Shown here: piece by piece, positions 36,101 to 47,306 of the stretch | How positions within the stretch are numbered: position 1 is the first letter of the stretch | Layout: each line of letters opens with the position of its first letter | The notes under the pieces: model-generated | The model's database searches: none | Told to the model about the DNA's origin: nothing | What the model saw: only the letters and a program-made list of their open reading frames with translations | NCBI GenBank assembly: GCA_029379385.1 | Contig: CM055613.1 | Location: 24,897,652-24,961,651 of the forward strand | DNA: 64,000 nucleotides | From: Quillaja saponaria | Taxonomy: Eukaryota; Streptophyta; Magnoliopsida; Fabales; Quillajaceae | Reading direction: 5' to 3' | Program-made: the position numbers and the translations under genes

Positions 36101-37251
36101 ATACCTACATATTATTAACTCATAAGTGGAGGAGTGAAATCACAGCATGCTTTTTCCATTGAACCATGTAAAATTTCATGATAGCACACCGCATCTATAT
36201 GATGCATAAAGCTAAAAAAATCAACATGTACTCACATTTTTGAAGACAAAGTAGTCATGCAAGTTTGAATTAGAGGCTCTAAGTCTGCCACTCCGAAATC
36301 AAACTTATGAGCTATACGCTCCAAATGTTCAACAGAAATTCTAGATGCCATTTCATATCCCTCTGCAATCCTAATTGGATGAATTCCACGTTCTAGTAGC
36401 CTCTCAGCCTGTTCTAAAAGTGCTCCAGCCATTACAACAACTCCAGTAGTTCCATCACCAATTTCATAATCCTGACTCCTGGATAGTTCAACCATCAGTT
36501 TAGCTATTTGATTGTCAACATCCATCTGCTCCAAGATTGTCGCTCCATCATTAGCTGGAAACACAAAATTCAGTGATCAGGAAGCTGAGTCACGATAACA
36601 ACCAGATATTACAGGGTAACACAACACATAATAATAGAAGCAATTTACAGAAGATAAATCAAGGATAATCATGACCCATTCTCACAAAGATCCAGTATGT
36701 CACACTCTCAATGCAACCTCTCCAAGATCAATCTAGATACTCTACAAACTAGCTCCCTAGTTTGCCTATGTGTGAATTATCATATACAGCAGCATCTGAA
36801 TAGCTTAAATTTACAAAATCAAGAACTTCAAAAGTCTAGTTATTTCACCAATATACAAATTAAGAAGCATCATCTAAAACTACTACTACAAGACTCATCC
36901 AAATGTTGAAGAAGGTAAGTAGTGAATAATCAACATTTCCGACACCCATATGCCAACTGTTTTCAAATATCAAGACCAGAAGATCCAACACACTAAATAT
37001 TACAATGAAATACTGAACATGAACATGAATAATAAGGGAAAGAGAGACTGACTGATGGTGACGTCTCCGTCGGGGCTCTGAAGCATCTTATCCATGCCTT
37101 TAGGTCCAAGAGAGGTCCTGAGAATGCGAGCGACGGCTTTACCAGCAGAAATGTTAGCTTTCTGAGCATCGAGACCTCTCAACCTAGACTTGTGCTCTTG
37201 CTCCCTTAAGATAATGAAGGGCCTTCCGAACTCATCGAAAGCCAGCGCCAT
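33129..37251 (-). CDS. CCT5: T-complex protein 1 subunit epsilon (CCT5), cytosolic chaperonin
   Basis: Nine coding exons on the minus strand: 37251-37053, 36554-36236, 35292-34944, 34694-34562, 34427-34375, 34160-34058, 33783-33617, 33546-33433, 33299-33129. They join in phase to 535 residues, the full family length. Chaperonin signatures are intact: [20 protein letters not shown] and TNDGATIL (about 47-74), the ATP-site GDGTTG (99-104), a KTKHKVDI apical segment, and [11 protein letters not shown] near the C-terminal equatorial part. It ends DDVISPSEF. Known role: one of eight distinct subunits of the TRiC/CCT ring, which folds actin and tubulin in the cytosol. The third intron uses a GC donor (TGCAAG|GCAGGA). 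The 943-bp intron between exons 2 and 3 is the longest. Start is fixed by [18 protein letters not shown], conserved at the family N-terminus. Confidence 0.97.
34279..34323. repeat. Poly-pyrimidine/poly-G tract in a CCT5 intron
   Basis: On the plus strand a CTT/T-rich run is followed by GGGG-T-GGGGG-T-GGGGGGG. The G runs could form a quadruplex in DNA. In the CCT5 pre-mRNA (minus) the tract is C- then A-rich, inside the intron between exons 5 and 6, so no coding effect is expected. Confidence 0.6.
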
Positions 37252-38186
37252 TTCTAGAAAAGCAAGATCCCTTCAACTCTGCTCTCAGAAACTGAGAAAT
37301 ACCAGTATTCGATGAATGATGGTGAAGAGTGTCGAAGCTCTGAGAAGTAGTAGACCCTGCTTTGAAGGACTTTTTTGTATTTCACTCTGTTTCTCAAAGA
37401 AAGAAGCCCTAACTCCGTCCCGCTCCCATTTCTTTTTTTGGATGAAACTTATAGAAGTTGGGCTAATTGATTATGGGCTATTGGGCCGGACTGTCTTTCC
37501 TTGTTGGACTATTGTAAATACATCCAGCCCAACTTTGTTTTTTTATTTATTTATTTTGCTAAAGAAGGTCTCGGGTTTATCATTATTAAGGTATTACCCA
37601 TAACCACGTATAATTTTATTTTATGTGTCCAAAGCGATTTATAGGTGTATTTAATTCAGATAGGATTTTATCTATTTTATATCATATTATTTTTTTGATA
37701 AATTCAAATAAGCACAATTATTTGTTTGGATCAAATCGGATTACTCTCTGATCTATTTTCATGTATAAATCTCTAGCTAAGACACTATTAAACTAACAAA
37801 TTATTAAATAGGTATTTTTTTAAAATTAAAAATTAAAAAATAAAAAATAAAAACCTTTTTTTAGCATCTTCCATACTAGTCATGCATGGTTTCAAAATAG
37901 AAATCTCCTCATCTCCTCATTATTCATAATTCAACATCCTCCTTTTTCTCTTCACCACAAATGTTAACCCAAATTATGTTTCACCATATACAGATCATGG
38001 GTTTTTCCGCACTCCTCGCATTTTCAAACTTTCTCACCTCCCAAACAGGAAACACCACCCCTTTATCAACCCTGCGCACCTCTTCATCCCATTGCAGTGC
38101 TTCTCTATTCGGTTAATCTTAGAGAATTGCTGCATTCCCTTCAATTTTCACAGACACCAATTCGGTAAAGTTTTTGAATTTAAACA
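37252..38186. promoter_or_regulatory. Divergent intergenic region between CCT5 and the BCP1-like gene
   Basis: About 0.93 kb separates the two divergent starts. It serves as the CCT5 promoter on one side and the BCP1-like promoter on the other. The CCT5 side contains the repeated word GGGC(C/T) (AGCCCA/TGGGCT near 37460-37530), like the GCCCA motifs common upstream of plant housekeeping and translation genes. The rest is AT-rich. Confidence 0.4.
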
Positions 38187-38502
38187 ATGGCACGCCAAAT
38201 TGTTGTTCTTGGACTTGTCTTGTTTGCCCTTGTTGGGATGGTTTATGCTGAATCCCACGCCTCTGCACCTGCCACTGCCACCACCGGTTCTGCTGCAGTG
38301 CCTTCTGGTTCTGACGAGATCGGAACCACCGATGACGGTGCAGCCGAATCACCACATGAATGGTGTTGAAGCAGCACCAGTTGGTGGACCTGTTGATTCC
38401 AGTTCTTTTGGCCCTTCTCCAAGTAGTGCCACCGCAGTCGGTGTCTCAACTTTTGCTGGTGCCACCGTCGCCACAGCCGTTGCCGGCTTCTTCTACTACT
38501 AA
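38187..38502 (+). CDS. BCP1-like anther/pollen arabinogalactan-type protein, frame broken by one base
   Basis: A single exon encodes a small secreted protein of about 104 residues once one base is skipped. It has a signal peptide (MARQIVVLGLVLFALVGMVY then A), a Ser/Ala/Thr/Pro-rich body with the conserved DEIGTTDDGAAESPH, a second part VEAAPVGGPVDSSSFGPSPS, and a hydrophobic C-terminus (VGVSTFAGATVATAVAGFFYY) resembling a GPI-anchor signal. The frame shifts at an extra G (38358) after codon 57: the first frame runs to a TGA at about 38367-38369, and the second continues to a TAA at 38500-38502. The pattern is that of BCP1-type pollen proteins, whose function is not well understood. It lies upstream and divergent from CCT5. 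Confidence 0.75.
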
Positions 38503-39520
38503 TGAAGCTGCACATTAATATAATTTCATCATCAAAATTAAACATTCTTATTAAAATGAAATTTGGAAAAAACAACTGATCAGTAGCAGGCGCTATTATG
38601 TATTTACATGATTTTGCATTTCTTGTTTATTCATGTTCCTCAATGAAGAGCAACATCTTTAATTAATACATTTATATATAATTTAATTATTTGCTTTAAT
38701 TTCTTATATATATATATATATTGTTATTGCAACAAACAAACTAGCTAATACAATCTATGATCTGTAAGCATTTAAAAAAAATATATATTACGGGTAATTA
38801 AACTATTTAAATTTGTTGATGTCATGAACAAATTCTCCTTTTACCGCAAAATTGACAGTTAATGCTCATGATGCTTTTTTGAGTTAGAACTAGCTCACAC
38901 AATTTATAAGAGTTACTTCTTTCAGTATATTTGTCTAATGAATTTTGAAATTTTCCTTCAAATTAATTATTAAGTCTACATTTTTATTCAACGAGAAGAA
39001 TTTCTCAGGTTCAAACCGGAAGGAAAAGAATAGCCCATTTGGTTTGGTGGTTTGCAGTGCCAAATTTAGATTGATCGTTTGCAGCACAAAACATACAGTT
39101 TCTTTTTTCTTCAACTACATAGGTTATTGTTCTATTGAAACAGAGAAGCTTAATGTCTTTTCCCCCTAAGTGTTTTTAATTGCAAGAAGATTTTGTGCCA
39201 TTCTCTTCAACAGATATCCATCATGTTTGAGGAACAGGGAGGATCTTTAAACCAGTTTCTCTCGGTTGCACTTTTTTCTTTTTTATGTTATTTATTACTA
39301 ATTGTAATGTAGATAGGAAGACAAGGATATTAGTACCATCAAACTAACATAATTACTTCCAGCAATTCTATGAATAAAGATGTCCCAAATAGAGTAATAA
39401 CCAGAAACATCAAGAAACTTGCCTAACTTTGAGCTTTTAATAACTTAATGCCTACATCACTCACATTTTGGAAAGGAGGCTAAGAGATGGGTGGGGAAGA
39501 CGAGGGAGACTAACATTTTG
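38503..39520. other. Intergenic stretch
   Basis: AT-rich with a (TA)n run at about 38706-38720. No gene was recognised; an open frame at 38945-39169 lacks family resemblance. Confidence 0.4.
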
Positions 39521-39529
39521 GATCATGGG

Positions 39530-40345
39530 CAAGTCAATCTTATTCTTCCGGACATGAAGGCATATCACAACTCTGTCCAAATATATCAGCAATCCTACTT
39601 CATTCAACTACCTGTCTCTGTAATTGTTCAAGTATTAGTTTCTCTGCATTTGCCAACTTGTATTCTTCCATTCTCTAAATGTCTTAGATCTGGCCTGAAC
39701 CTCAAGTCAGTTGGGGGCAACTTGTCCAATAAACCAGGTGTTATCTCATTTAAGGATATTTTGAAGGGAGAGAGGTTGTATCTTATCTTGGTAACATAAT
39801 TGTCTTTTTCCCACAGTAATACAGCTTATGTCATTAGATCATACCCTTTTGGCCTTGTAGTTGGATCTCCAAGTAATACATTGCCTTGTCCCACTTCCTA
39901 ATCAAAACATAACTAGAAGAAACAAAACATAAAAGGGAACAGAAGGCCAAGGGGAAAGGGAAAGGATGAGCTAGTAGGATGCACCACAAGAAAGATATGC
40001 CCACACTTTCAGTTACATTGAAGGACTAGCCTAATGTGAATTTCTGTCTATTATAGACTGCTCCTTGAATTTGAGCTTGCAGGAGTGATTGCCACTGCCC
40101 TTGATTTGCATAGTGCCATAGTGGTCACAATAGATTTTACCTAGTATGGTATTGTATATTGAAGTGCGACTGACCTTTCTCCATTGAAACGTCTCACAGT
40201 CCTCAAACTGCAAGGAGAGGACATCGGCCACAGAATTTAGCTGAATAGAATGCCCCAAAAAATTTGCCTTCCTCACAATGACATGCAACAACCATTGGAT
40301 GATGACTAACCTGAACCAAACTCTTGTTAGCAAAAATCAGCAGTA
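39530..40345 (-). pseudogene. Oxysterol-binding protein-related (ORP) gene fragment, intron-containing pseudogene
   Basis: On the minus strand from 40330: [20 protein letters not shown] (the EQVSHHPP signature region), [45 protein letters not shown] and [14 protein letters not shown] (to about 40035). An intron-like gap with a TTCTTCTAG acceptor follows. Then GKWDKAMYYL (about 39890), YNLSPFKISLNEITPGL and PPTDLRFRPDLRHLENG (39790-39680), and, after a shift, EYKLANAEKLILEQLQRQ (to about 39610). This is the lipid-binding domain's C-terminal half of a plant ORP, probably of the ORP1/2 branch. Frameshifts and stops (one after RETNT) break it. Retained introns indicate a genomic duplicate, not a retrocopy. 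No upstream ORP exons (PH domain or N-terminal half) were found here. Confidence 0.85.
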
Positions 40346-40399
40346 TCATAATATATTTACATATTACATCCCACCAACAAGGCCAAAGTCTTAGGATCA

Positions 40400-41372
40400 A
40401 AACATCTCATTATTTTACATTATTATAAAATTGAGTAAAACATAATATATATATATCGAGTTTATAGAAAAATATTTATGGGAGAAGGGCAGTTACAGAA
40501 CGAGATTAAGTTAACATTGGGATACTTGTGAAAAGAAGAAGAAGAAGAAGCAGATATATACATATTTGATAGAGTAAATTTTAACAATATTTTAGTGGGT
40601 CAAGAAAAACCAAATACTTTTTGTAAGAAAAAAAATAAAAACTAATTCTTTTCATGAGAATTTAAAATATTTTTAGAAAAGTCAGATAGTTCTGCTCCTG
40701 TTTGTAGCCAATGTATTAATCATTAAGGAGCAAAAATATTTATGAAGTTATGTGAAACTGTATTTTTAACAAAAATAAATACCCAACAAGTCTTTTCTAC
40801 TACTTTTCTTTACTGTATTTTAATTATTACACAATTGTAGAAAGTTTCCAGTGTGACGCTTACATTATGTGGGTCCAACAATGGCTAACACCTGTTTTGC
40901 CTGCCAGGCTTCCAAATCGGACGGCCCCGCATCACCGCCATATATTAATACCCAATACCCAATGACGAGTAGCAGACCCTCACTTGAAAGAGAGGAAAGG
41001 ACAGAAAGAGAGAGAGAGAGGCAGTGGTTGTGTTGTTTGGTTGTTTGATTGTCAAGAAAAGCATCGAATTCGAAACGCAAACAATGATGAAGTTGATGGG
41101 ACCTGACCGATTAAGTTTTTTATATCCTCGTCGTTGTTGAAATGGGTGGAGGAGCAATCACCAATTTGTTCAAGCTACCAAGCTGTGCGTTGAGTCGCTG
41201 CTTTCGCTTGGGATCGAAGTCTGCATCACCGTCAACTAAACCTTTTTCTTCCTTATTGCGCTTGTTAGAGCGCTCTTCACGACTATGATCCTCTCCCTTG
41301 AACGCAGTATCGGATCTCAGACGCAGATCCGCCTCCGTCACCACCTTCAGGACCACCTTATCTCTTTTAGTT
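40400..41372. promoter_or_regulatory. Promoter and 5'UTR region of ARP3
   Basis: AT-rich upstream DNA followed by a GC-richer 5' region. There is a (GAA)n run near 40533-40550 and a GA-rich tract AAAGAGAGAGAGAGAGGCAG at about 41005-41024. Such GA/CT repeats are frequent near plant transcription starts and may bind BPC/GAGA-type factors. Open frames antisense to ARP3 here have no recognisable product. Confidence 0.4.
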
Positions 41373-44300
41373 ATGGACCCCGCTTCTCGTCCAGCTGTAG
41401 TAATCGACAACGGCACCGGGTAATCTTTTTTTATTGCCCCTTTGCCTCAATTTCACTTTTATATGTTTGCGGGACACGAACTGTTTGATGAATTGCTCCA
41501 ATTTGATTTACCTAGTTTTTGCTGTATTAATGTGTCTGTCTATGAAATTTAAATTATCTGGGATTGGATATCCCTGAAGGGCTTTCCTCAAATTTTTGTT
41601 TTTATCATGGCAGCTACACTAAGATGGGGTTCGCCGGTAACGTTGAGCCTTGCTTTATGGTTCCAACAGTAGTTGCCCTTAATGAATCGTTTTTAAATCA
41701 ATCAAGAAGCACTTCCAAGGCCAATTTGCTCGCGCAGCATAGTGCGGGTGTAATGGCGGATCTTGATTTCTTCATTGGGGAGGAAGCATTTTCCAAGTCT
41801 CGATCTAGTAGTATTTACAATCTTAGTTACCCTATTCGGCATGGTCAAGTTGATAATTGGGATGCAATGGAGCGGTTTTGGCAGCAGTCTATATTTAACT
41901 ATTTGAGGTGTGACCCCGAGGATCATTATTTTCTATTGACTGAGAGTCCTCTGACAGCACCAGAGAGTCGCGAGTATACCGGTGAAATTATGTTTGAGAC
42001 TTTCAATGTTCCTGGACTTTATATTGCAGTAAATTCAGTGCTTGCTCTTGCGGCTGGATACACAGCATCTAAGGTTGGTATAATGCTCAAGGGATTATAT
42101 TATTGCAGGTCTCTTCTTAATAGGGGTTCAATGAAAGATCATAAGCTTATTATAGCACAAGTACATCGTTTTTAGTTGGTTTTTTACTACCTTTTGTTTC
42201 TTTTATATAGTTTCTCTTTAAATTTCAAAACTGAAATAGATGTTTAGAAGTATTGCTGAATGCAAACTATTAATGTGGGTTTGACCTTACTGCAACTGAC
42301 AATAAAAACCTGACTGCTGTCAAGACAGTTTACTTTATTTAGAATCTGATTAAGGGTTCATTTAGCATCGATTATATTGCTGTGATAACCACACCACCCC
42401 ATGTCTTCCTAGTTCCAGGCTATCATAATCAGCTCGATTCTCATTCAGTAGGTTTTCTTTAAGAATAGAGCATTTTACTATTGATTTATTCCGTGATGCA
42501 GAGTTTCCATCAATTTTTATTGTAGTTTCTATTATGAAAGAAACTAAGATACATTTCAGCTCGATTCAATTTATTGCTTTTGTGTTAGAGTCAAACCCCT
42601 ATCTGTGGTACCTACATTATTGTTGGTAGTTGGTACATTGTACTGCTTATCGGGACCCATGCTACATTTGAGCTCAAATCAATCCAGACAATTTGCTTCC
42701 CCTTCAGTGACTTGATGTTTACTTCAACTCCTAAGTTACTAGAGATCACTATTTAGGTATCGACTTACAAACTGGATTTTTCGATCTCAAACAAGGATCC
42801 CTTTCAACCTGGAACGCTATTTTCAGTGTTCCAATCATGAAAATAAAAAATGGAACAAACAAAATCATTAATCAACAAGAAAAATATTTATCTATATAGC
42901 TCCCAAACCAAAACTTTTTATGAACTGCAAATTTTTTCCTTGTGCAACCATGCTGTTGTCTTTGCTTTTCTTCAGGATGGAAAGTAGACATCCAAGTTTT
43001 CATTTTCTATATGCTTTTTAATTATCTAAAAATAATTGTGTGTATATAAAATTATTAGTTATTACACATGTGATCCTAAAAAGCATTATGTGTTCTGAAC
43101 AACATATTTCGTTCCAACTAAGTGATCCAATTAAACCTACCCTATCGTACCACATTTCGGGATAAGTGATGTTCTATGTTTCCGTTCCTGTTTCGTGTAT
43201 CTTATCGATCCACGTATCAGGTAACTAATAGAAAAGGATTCTACAGCCATAGAAGCTAAATATTTCTAGGAGAACAGTATGAATTATGTAATACTATAGA
43301 ACCAGCCCTTTGATCTTGTAATCCTAATTGGCTAACAGTTTTCTGTTGCAATTGGTCTTTTATCTCCTCATGGTGGGTGTTTGCCTTTTGAGAACAAAAT
43401 ACAAGACTTGCCAAATGAGTTAGTTCATCATAACAGATTAGTTATTCCTGACCTCTGCTGATTGAAAAATGAAGCACATGATGAATTAGTCCTCTGAAAA
43501 GAAACATTTTTTTGAACTAAAAATTACGCTGACACACCCCTCCCCTCCTCAACAAAACAAAACTGGTGGCGCTTTATAACATTTGCTAATTGCTATAGTC
43601 TCAATACTATATTTTGTAATTTGTACTAAATGTTAAATAGAACTTTCTTCTATAAAAACTCTCTGTCTTCTTTTGCCCCATGGTTATTCCCCTCTTTACC
43701 TGTATGTGTTATTTCTCTCTATCTTCAAATTCAATATCCAAGGACTTCTTCCTTTTTAAATTAATACAGGGTTCTTGTTAGTGTGAGATGACAGGAGTTG
43801 TGGTGGATGTCGGAGATGGGGCAGCTCATGTCGTACCTGTTGCAGATGGCTATGTTATTGGGAGCAGTATAAAGTCAATTCCCATTGCTGGAAAAGATGT
43901 TACTCTCTTCATCCAGCAGCTTATGCGGGTAGTTGTCCCTTTCCTTTTCACCTTTGTAACTGTAAAGTAATTAGATAGTGCTAGCTCTCTTTATAGACAC
44001 ACTTATTAATCACTTTAAGTCTCACTGTTGGTATCAAACATTCTTATGTCGTAACAGCTAGGAATAGGTTTGCGAAACTGACACATTTTTAAGCATAAAT
44101 TATGAATAAAGGTGGTGTAGTTAATTTGGGTAATTTGTCCTCCTTCTTCTACTCATTTCCTTTCTCTTCCTTGATATTATGTCATTTTCTATAAAAAGAA
44201 ATTGAGATAACTTTATTGTGCTACATGTGAACTAGTGAAAAACAATACTTAAAAGTAAAATTTCAAAATTAGCCAGTTCAATGGTAAAGGGTCCTCTAGA

Positions 44301-47300
44301 TTTTATTTCCTGGTACTTCATTATTGGATTTGACATCATATTTGCATGATTTTACTCACTGTAGCATCCATCTCAAATTGTCAGTTTTATATGGATTGTT
44401 TCAATTTGACACTGGTTCATGTAGGAAAGAGGAGAGAACGTCCCGCCTGAAGATTCCTTTGAAGTAGCTCGAAAAGTGAAGGAGATGTACTGCTACACTT
44501 GCTCTGACATTGTCAAGGTCATCTTATATTCCTCTGTGATCTTGCTTTTTCAGTAATTCAAAATGACTCAGTTGAGTAAACCTAGGTACAGAGTGCTTTT
44601 CTGTCCAGTACTTTGTACCAGAAACCAATGTCTTGCATGTTCACTATTTTCACATCACTGTTGCAATCTATATCAAATTATCGAGATGAGTGAAAGTAAT
44701 ATTAGATTTGGATGTTATTTGACACTACCTTTCATTTCCCGTGGTTCAGGAATTCAATAAGCATGACAAAGAACCATCCAAATATATCAAACAATGGAGA
44801 GGTATTAAACCAAAAACAGGGGCACCTTACTCCTGCGATATTGGCTATGAACGATTTCTTGGTCCTGAGGTTTGTTCTGTCTTTCTTTCTTTATTAGAAT
44901 ATCTTTTACATGAATACCATATCTGTGGAACAAAAAATTAGATGTATAGTTTCTTATTAAATTGCTGTCTTGATTGCTTTGAGATGATTATAGCAAATAT
45001 GGCATTCTTTGCAGTAATCTCCACAGGATTTTCAAATGGAGACCCATTGGAAATTTGTTACTGTTGGACATGATTAGTACTTTATCTTTTTCCTTTGTAT
45101 AAATCGTAGTCATGAAAGGATACACCAGAAGTAATTGCCTGTACTCTTCCCATTTTGGAAACACTCATTTAAATTGTACCCTTTATTGGAAGCAAACTTT
45201 TTATGCTTACACAAATGCACTCCTAATTATCTTTTTTGCCACTATTTTGTCAAATTCTGGTTGTATTCAGAGACGAGATACTCCTCAATTTGTATATAAC
45301 TCAAACCATAATCTCACATTTGAAATTTCGAATAACTAGGTCAACATTCTCAAACATGTTGAGGTTTTACCTTATTGAAAATCAATTAAGTACATTGATA
45401 CAAATCAGTTCCTTCAGTAACAGAAAATTTGACAGGGATGCTGATTGTTGGTGTCAGTCTGAAACTTATCATGGTATTGAGTTCCAGATATGGTCACTGT
45501 ATTAGTGTGATCAATTGAATTTAATATGTTTTAAGCAATTAGAGATATTATATACTATATGTACTAGAATAGTGCTATTGAGATTGCAATCATTATGTTA
45601 GGATATGTTAATGGATCTCGGTGAATGATGCCTGATAATTACTTCTCACTGACTTTATAATTTTTGAAACCTGCTGATGTTTTCTGCAGGTTTTCTTTAA
45701 TCCTGAGATATACAGCAGTGAGTTTACCACTCCTTTACCTGCTGTAATAGACAAGTGCATTCAGTCTGCTCCAATCGATACAAGAAGGGCTTTGTATAAG
45801 GTGAAGTATATGGCCTTGGAAGTTGGGTAGATTGTATTTAGTACTTTAATGAAGCTGTAAAGTATCTATTTTGGTGCGATGTATACTATAGATGATCATC
45901 AATGAGCAGCCAGTCTTACCTTGGAATTAAGAAGCATTTAAAGCCCAAGCACAAGCATGGGGTTTGTTCCTTGTTGCTGTGGTGTAATACTTTAGAAACA
46001 AGATCCTAGCAGCTCAAGAAAAATTTTATCATTATGAGTTTTTTTTATTTAAGCCCTTTCCAATATGTTCTCATGTACGAATTGAATTTCAACCACTCAC
46101 TATTTTGGATTTTATTTCAGAATATAGTGTTGTCAGGAGGATCAACCATGTTCAAGGACTTCCATAGAAGGTTGCAACGCGATGTGAAGAAAATTGTGGA
46201 TGCTCGGGTCCTTGCATCTGAATCTCGTCTTGGTGGGGAAATAAAGGTAACAGTTAATGTTACACATCATTTTTACGTTTTGGCTTACAAAACAAAAAAG
46301 AGTCAATAAAACTTCACCCTTAATGTTGCAAACAAGGCTGATTCTGTTTTCCATTTGTTTGGTTTTTGTCCTTTTTTTTTTGTGGGGTTGGGGGGGGGGG
46401 GGGGTGTGTTTGGTGGTCAGGCACATCCAGTGGAAGTGAATGTAGTTAGCCATCCCATCCAGAGATTTGCAGTTTGGTTTGGAGGCTCTGTACTTGCATC
46501 AACTCCTGAATTTTACTCGGTATGACCATACAAGTAATCTGTCCGTGTAACAACTTATATAACCTTATTCGTTCTTTTTATTTTGTTCTTTTCCTTTTTG
46601 ACTCCTTCCTGCGAAGAAGCTCTACTTGATGTAGTTTCTGAAGTTAAACTAATATTCTGCATCATTACTGTGAAAACTGCTTTGAAACTGTTGGGTAGTT
46701 ATAATGTTAAAATATAGATTTCTTGACATTTTCTTGTTTGCGGAGAATAATCTTGTGTAAAATATTTGTAAGAAACTACTAGAGAATGGAATTGCCTGGC
46801 AAGTGGCAATCTTTCTCTCTGTTTTTTTTTTCTTCTTAAGCTGGAAAGATTGGGTATCTCACTTCATATTTGCTACTTTTTGAATTATTGCCCATCTTCC
46901 TTATTCAGCAGTAAGGGAACCCATGTTCATTCAGGGAACTTGGGGATATCTACGTTTTTAATGGATGAGAACTGGGAAATTGCAGATATGGGAAAACTTA
47001 TTTTCGTTGCTCATGGGTTATGCTCGCAAAATGCAATATGGCATGTTTAAGTTATGGCAATGTATCCTGAAATTACCAAATATCACTTTTCCCTATTATC
47101 CATTATCTCCAATGCAGTTCTGTACTTTTTTTTCTTTCTACTTTCTCTTTAGCAATAAGTTGATTATTGTTTTGCTACATTTGTAACATTTGTTAATTGT
47201 TATGAAGTTTCTGGTTCTTGTGCAGGCTTGCCATACAAAAGCGGAGTATGAAGAATATGGAGCAAGCATATGCCGCACGAATCCTGTTTTCAAGGGGATG

Positions 47301-47306
47301 TATTGA
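41373..47306 (+). CDS. ARP3: Actin-related protein 3 (ARP3), Arp2/3 complex subunit
   Basis: Nine coding exons: 41373-41419, 41614-42073, 43782-43928, 44425-44517, 44750-44869, 45690-45800, 46121-46246, 46421-46519, 47226-47306. They give 427 residues, the plant ARP3 length, with every junction GT-AG and in phase. Actin-fold motifs: phosphate 1 [16 protein letters not shown] (9-24), [19 protein letters not shown], phosphate 2 [15 protein letters not shown], and the adenosine motif [17 protein letters not shown]3-specific parts follow: [16 protein letters not shown] with [19 protein letters not shown], and the C-terminus [20 protein letters not shown]. Known role: with ARP2 and five other subunits it nucleates branched actin filaments; loss in Arabidopsis distorts trichomes (DIS1). 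Intron 2 is long (42074-43781). A 14-base G run lies next to the exon 8 acceptor, and that exon's inclusion should be checked. Downstream, an LTR-like repeat sits within the next gene's 5'UTR intron. Confidence 0.97.
46391..46404 (+). repeat. Poly-G run just upstream of the ARP3 exon 8 splice acceptor
   Basis: A T-rich tract (46372-46381) is followed by a GTGGGGTTG stretch and an unbroken G run of about 14 bases. The acceptor TGGTGGTCAG|GCA (AG at 46419-46420) comes about 15 bases later. The polypyrimidine tract is thus displaced from the AG by guanines, an unusual acceptor arrangement. Homopolymer length here is also a common place for sequencing error. Confidence 0.7.

Noticed and set aside
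38092..38502. 136-codon frame covering the BCP1-like locus in the second frame only
   Set aside because: Its N-terminal part has no signal peptide or family match; the signal peptide and conserved TTDDGA segment are in the other frame, so a frameshift is the better explanation.
41120..41416. 98-codon open frame antisense to the ARP3 leader and first exon
   Set aside because: Charged but with no family resemblance; it overlaps the ARP3 start in reverse and is most likely a shadow of GC-richer exon sequence.
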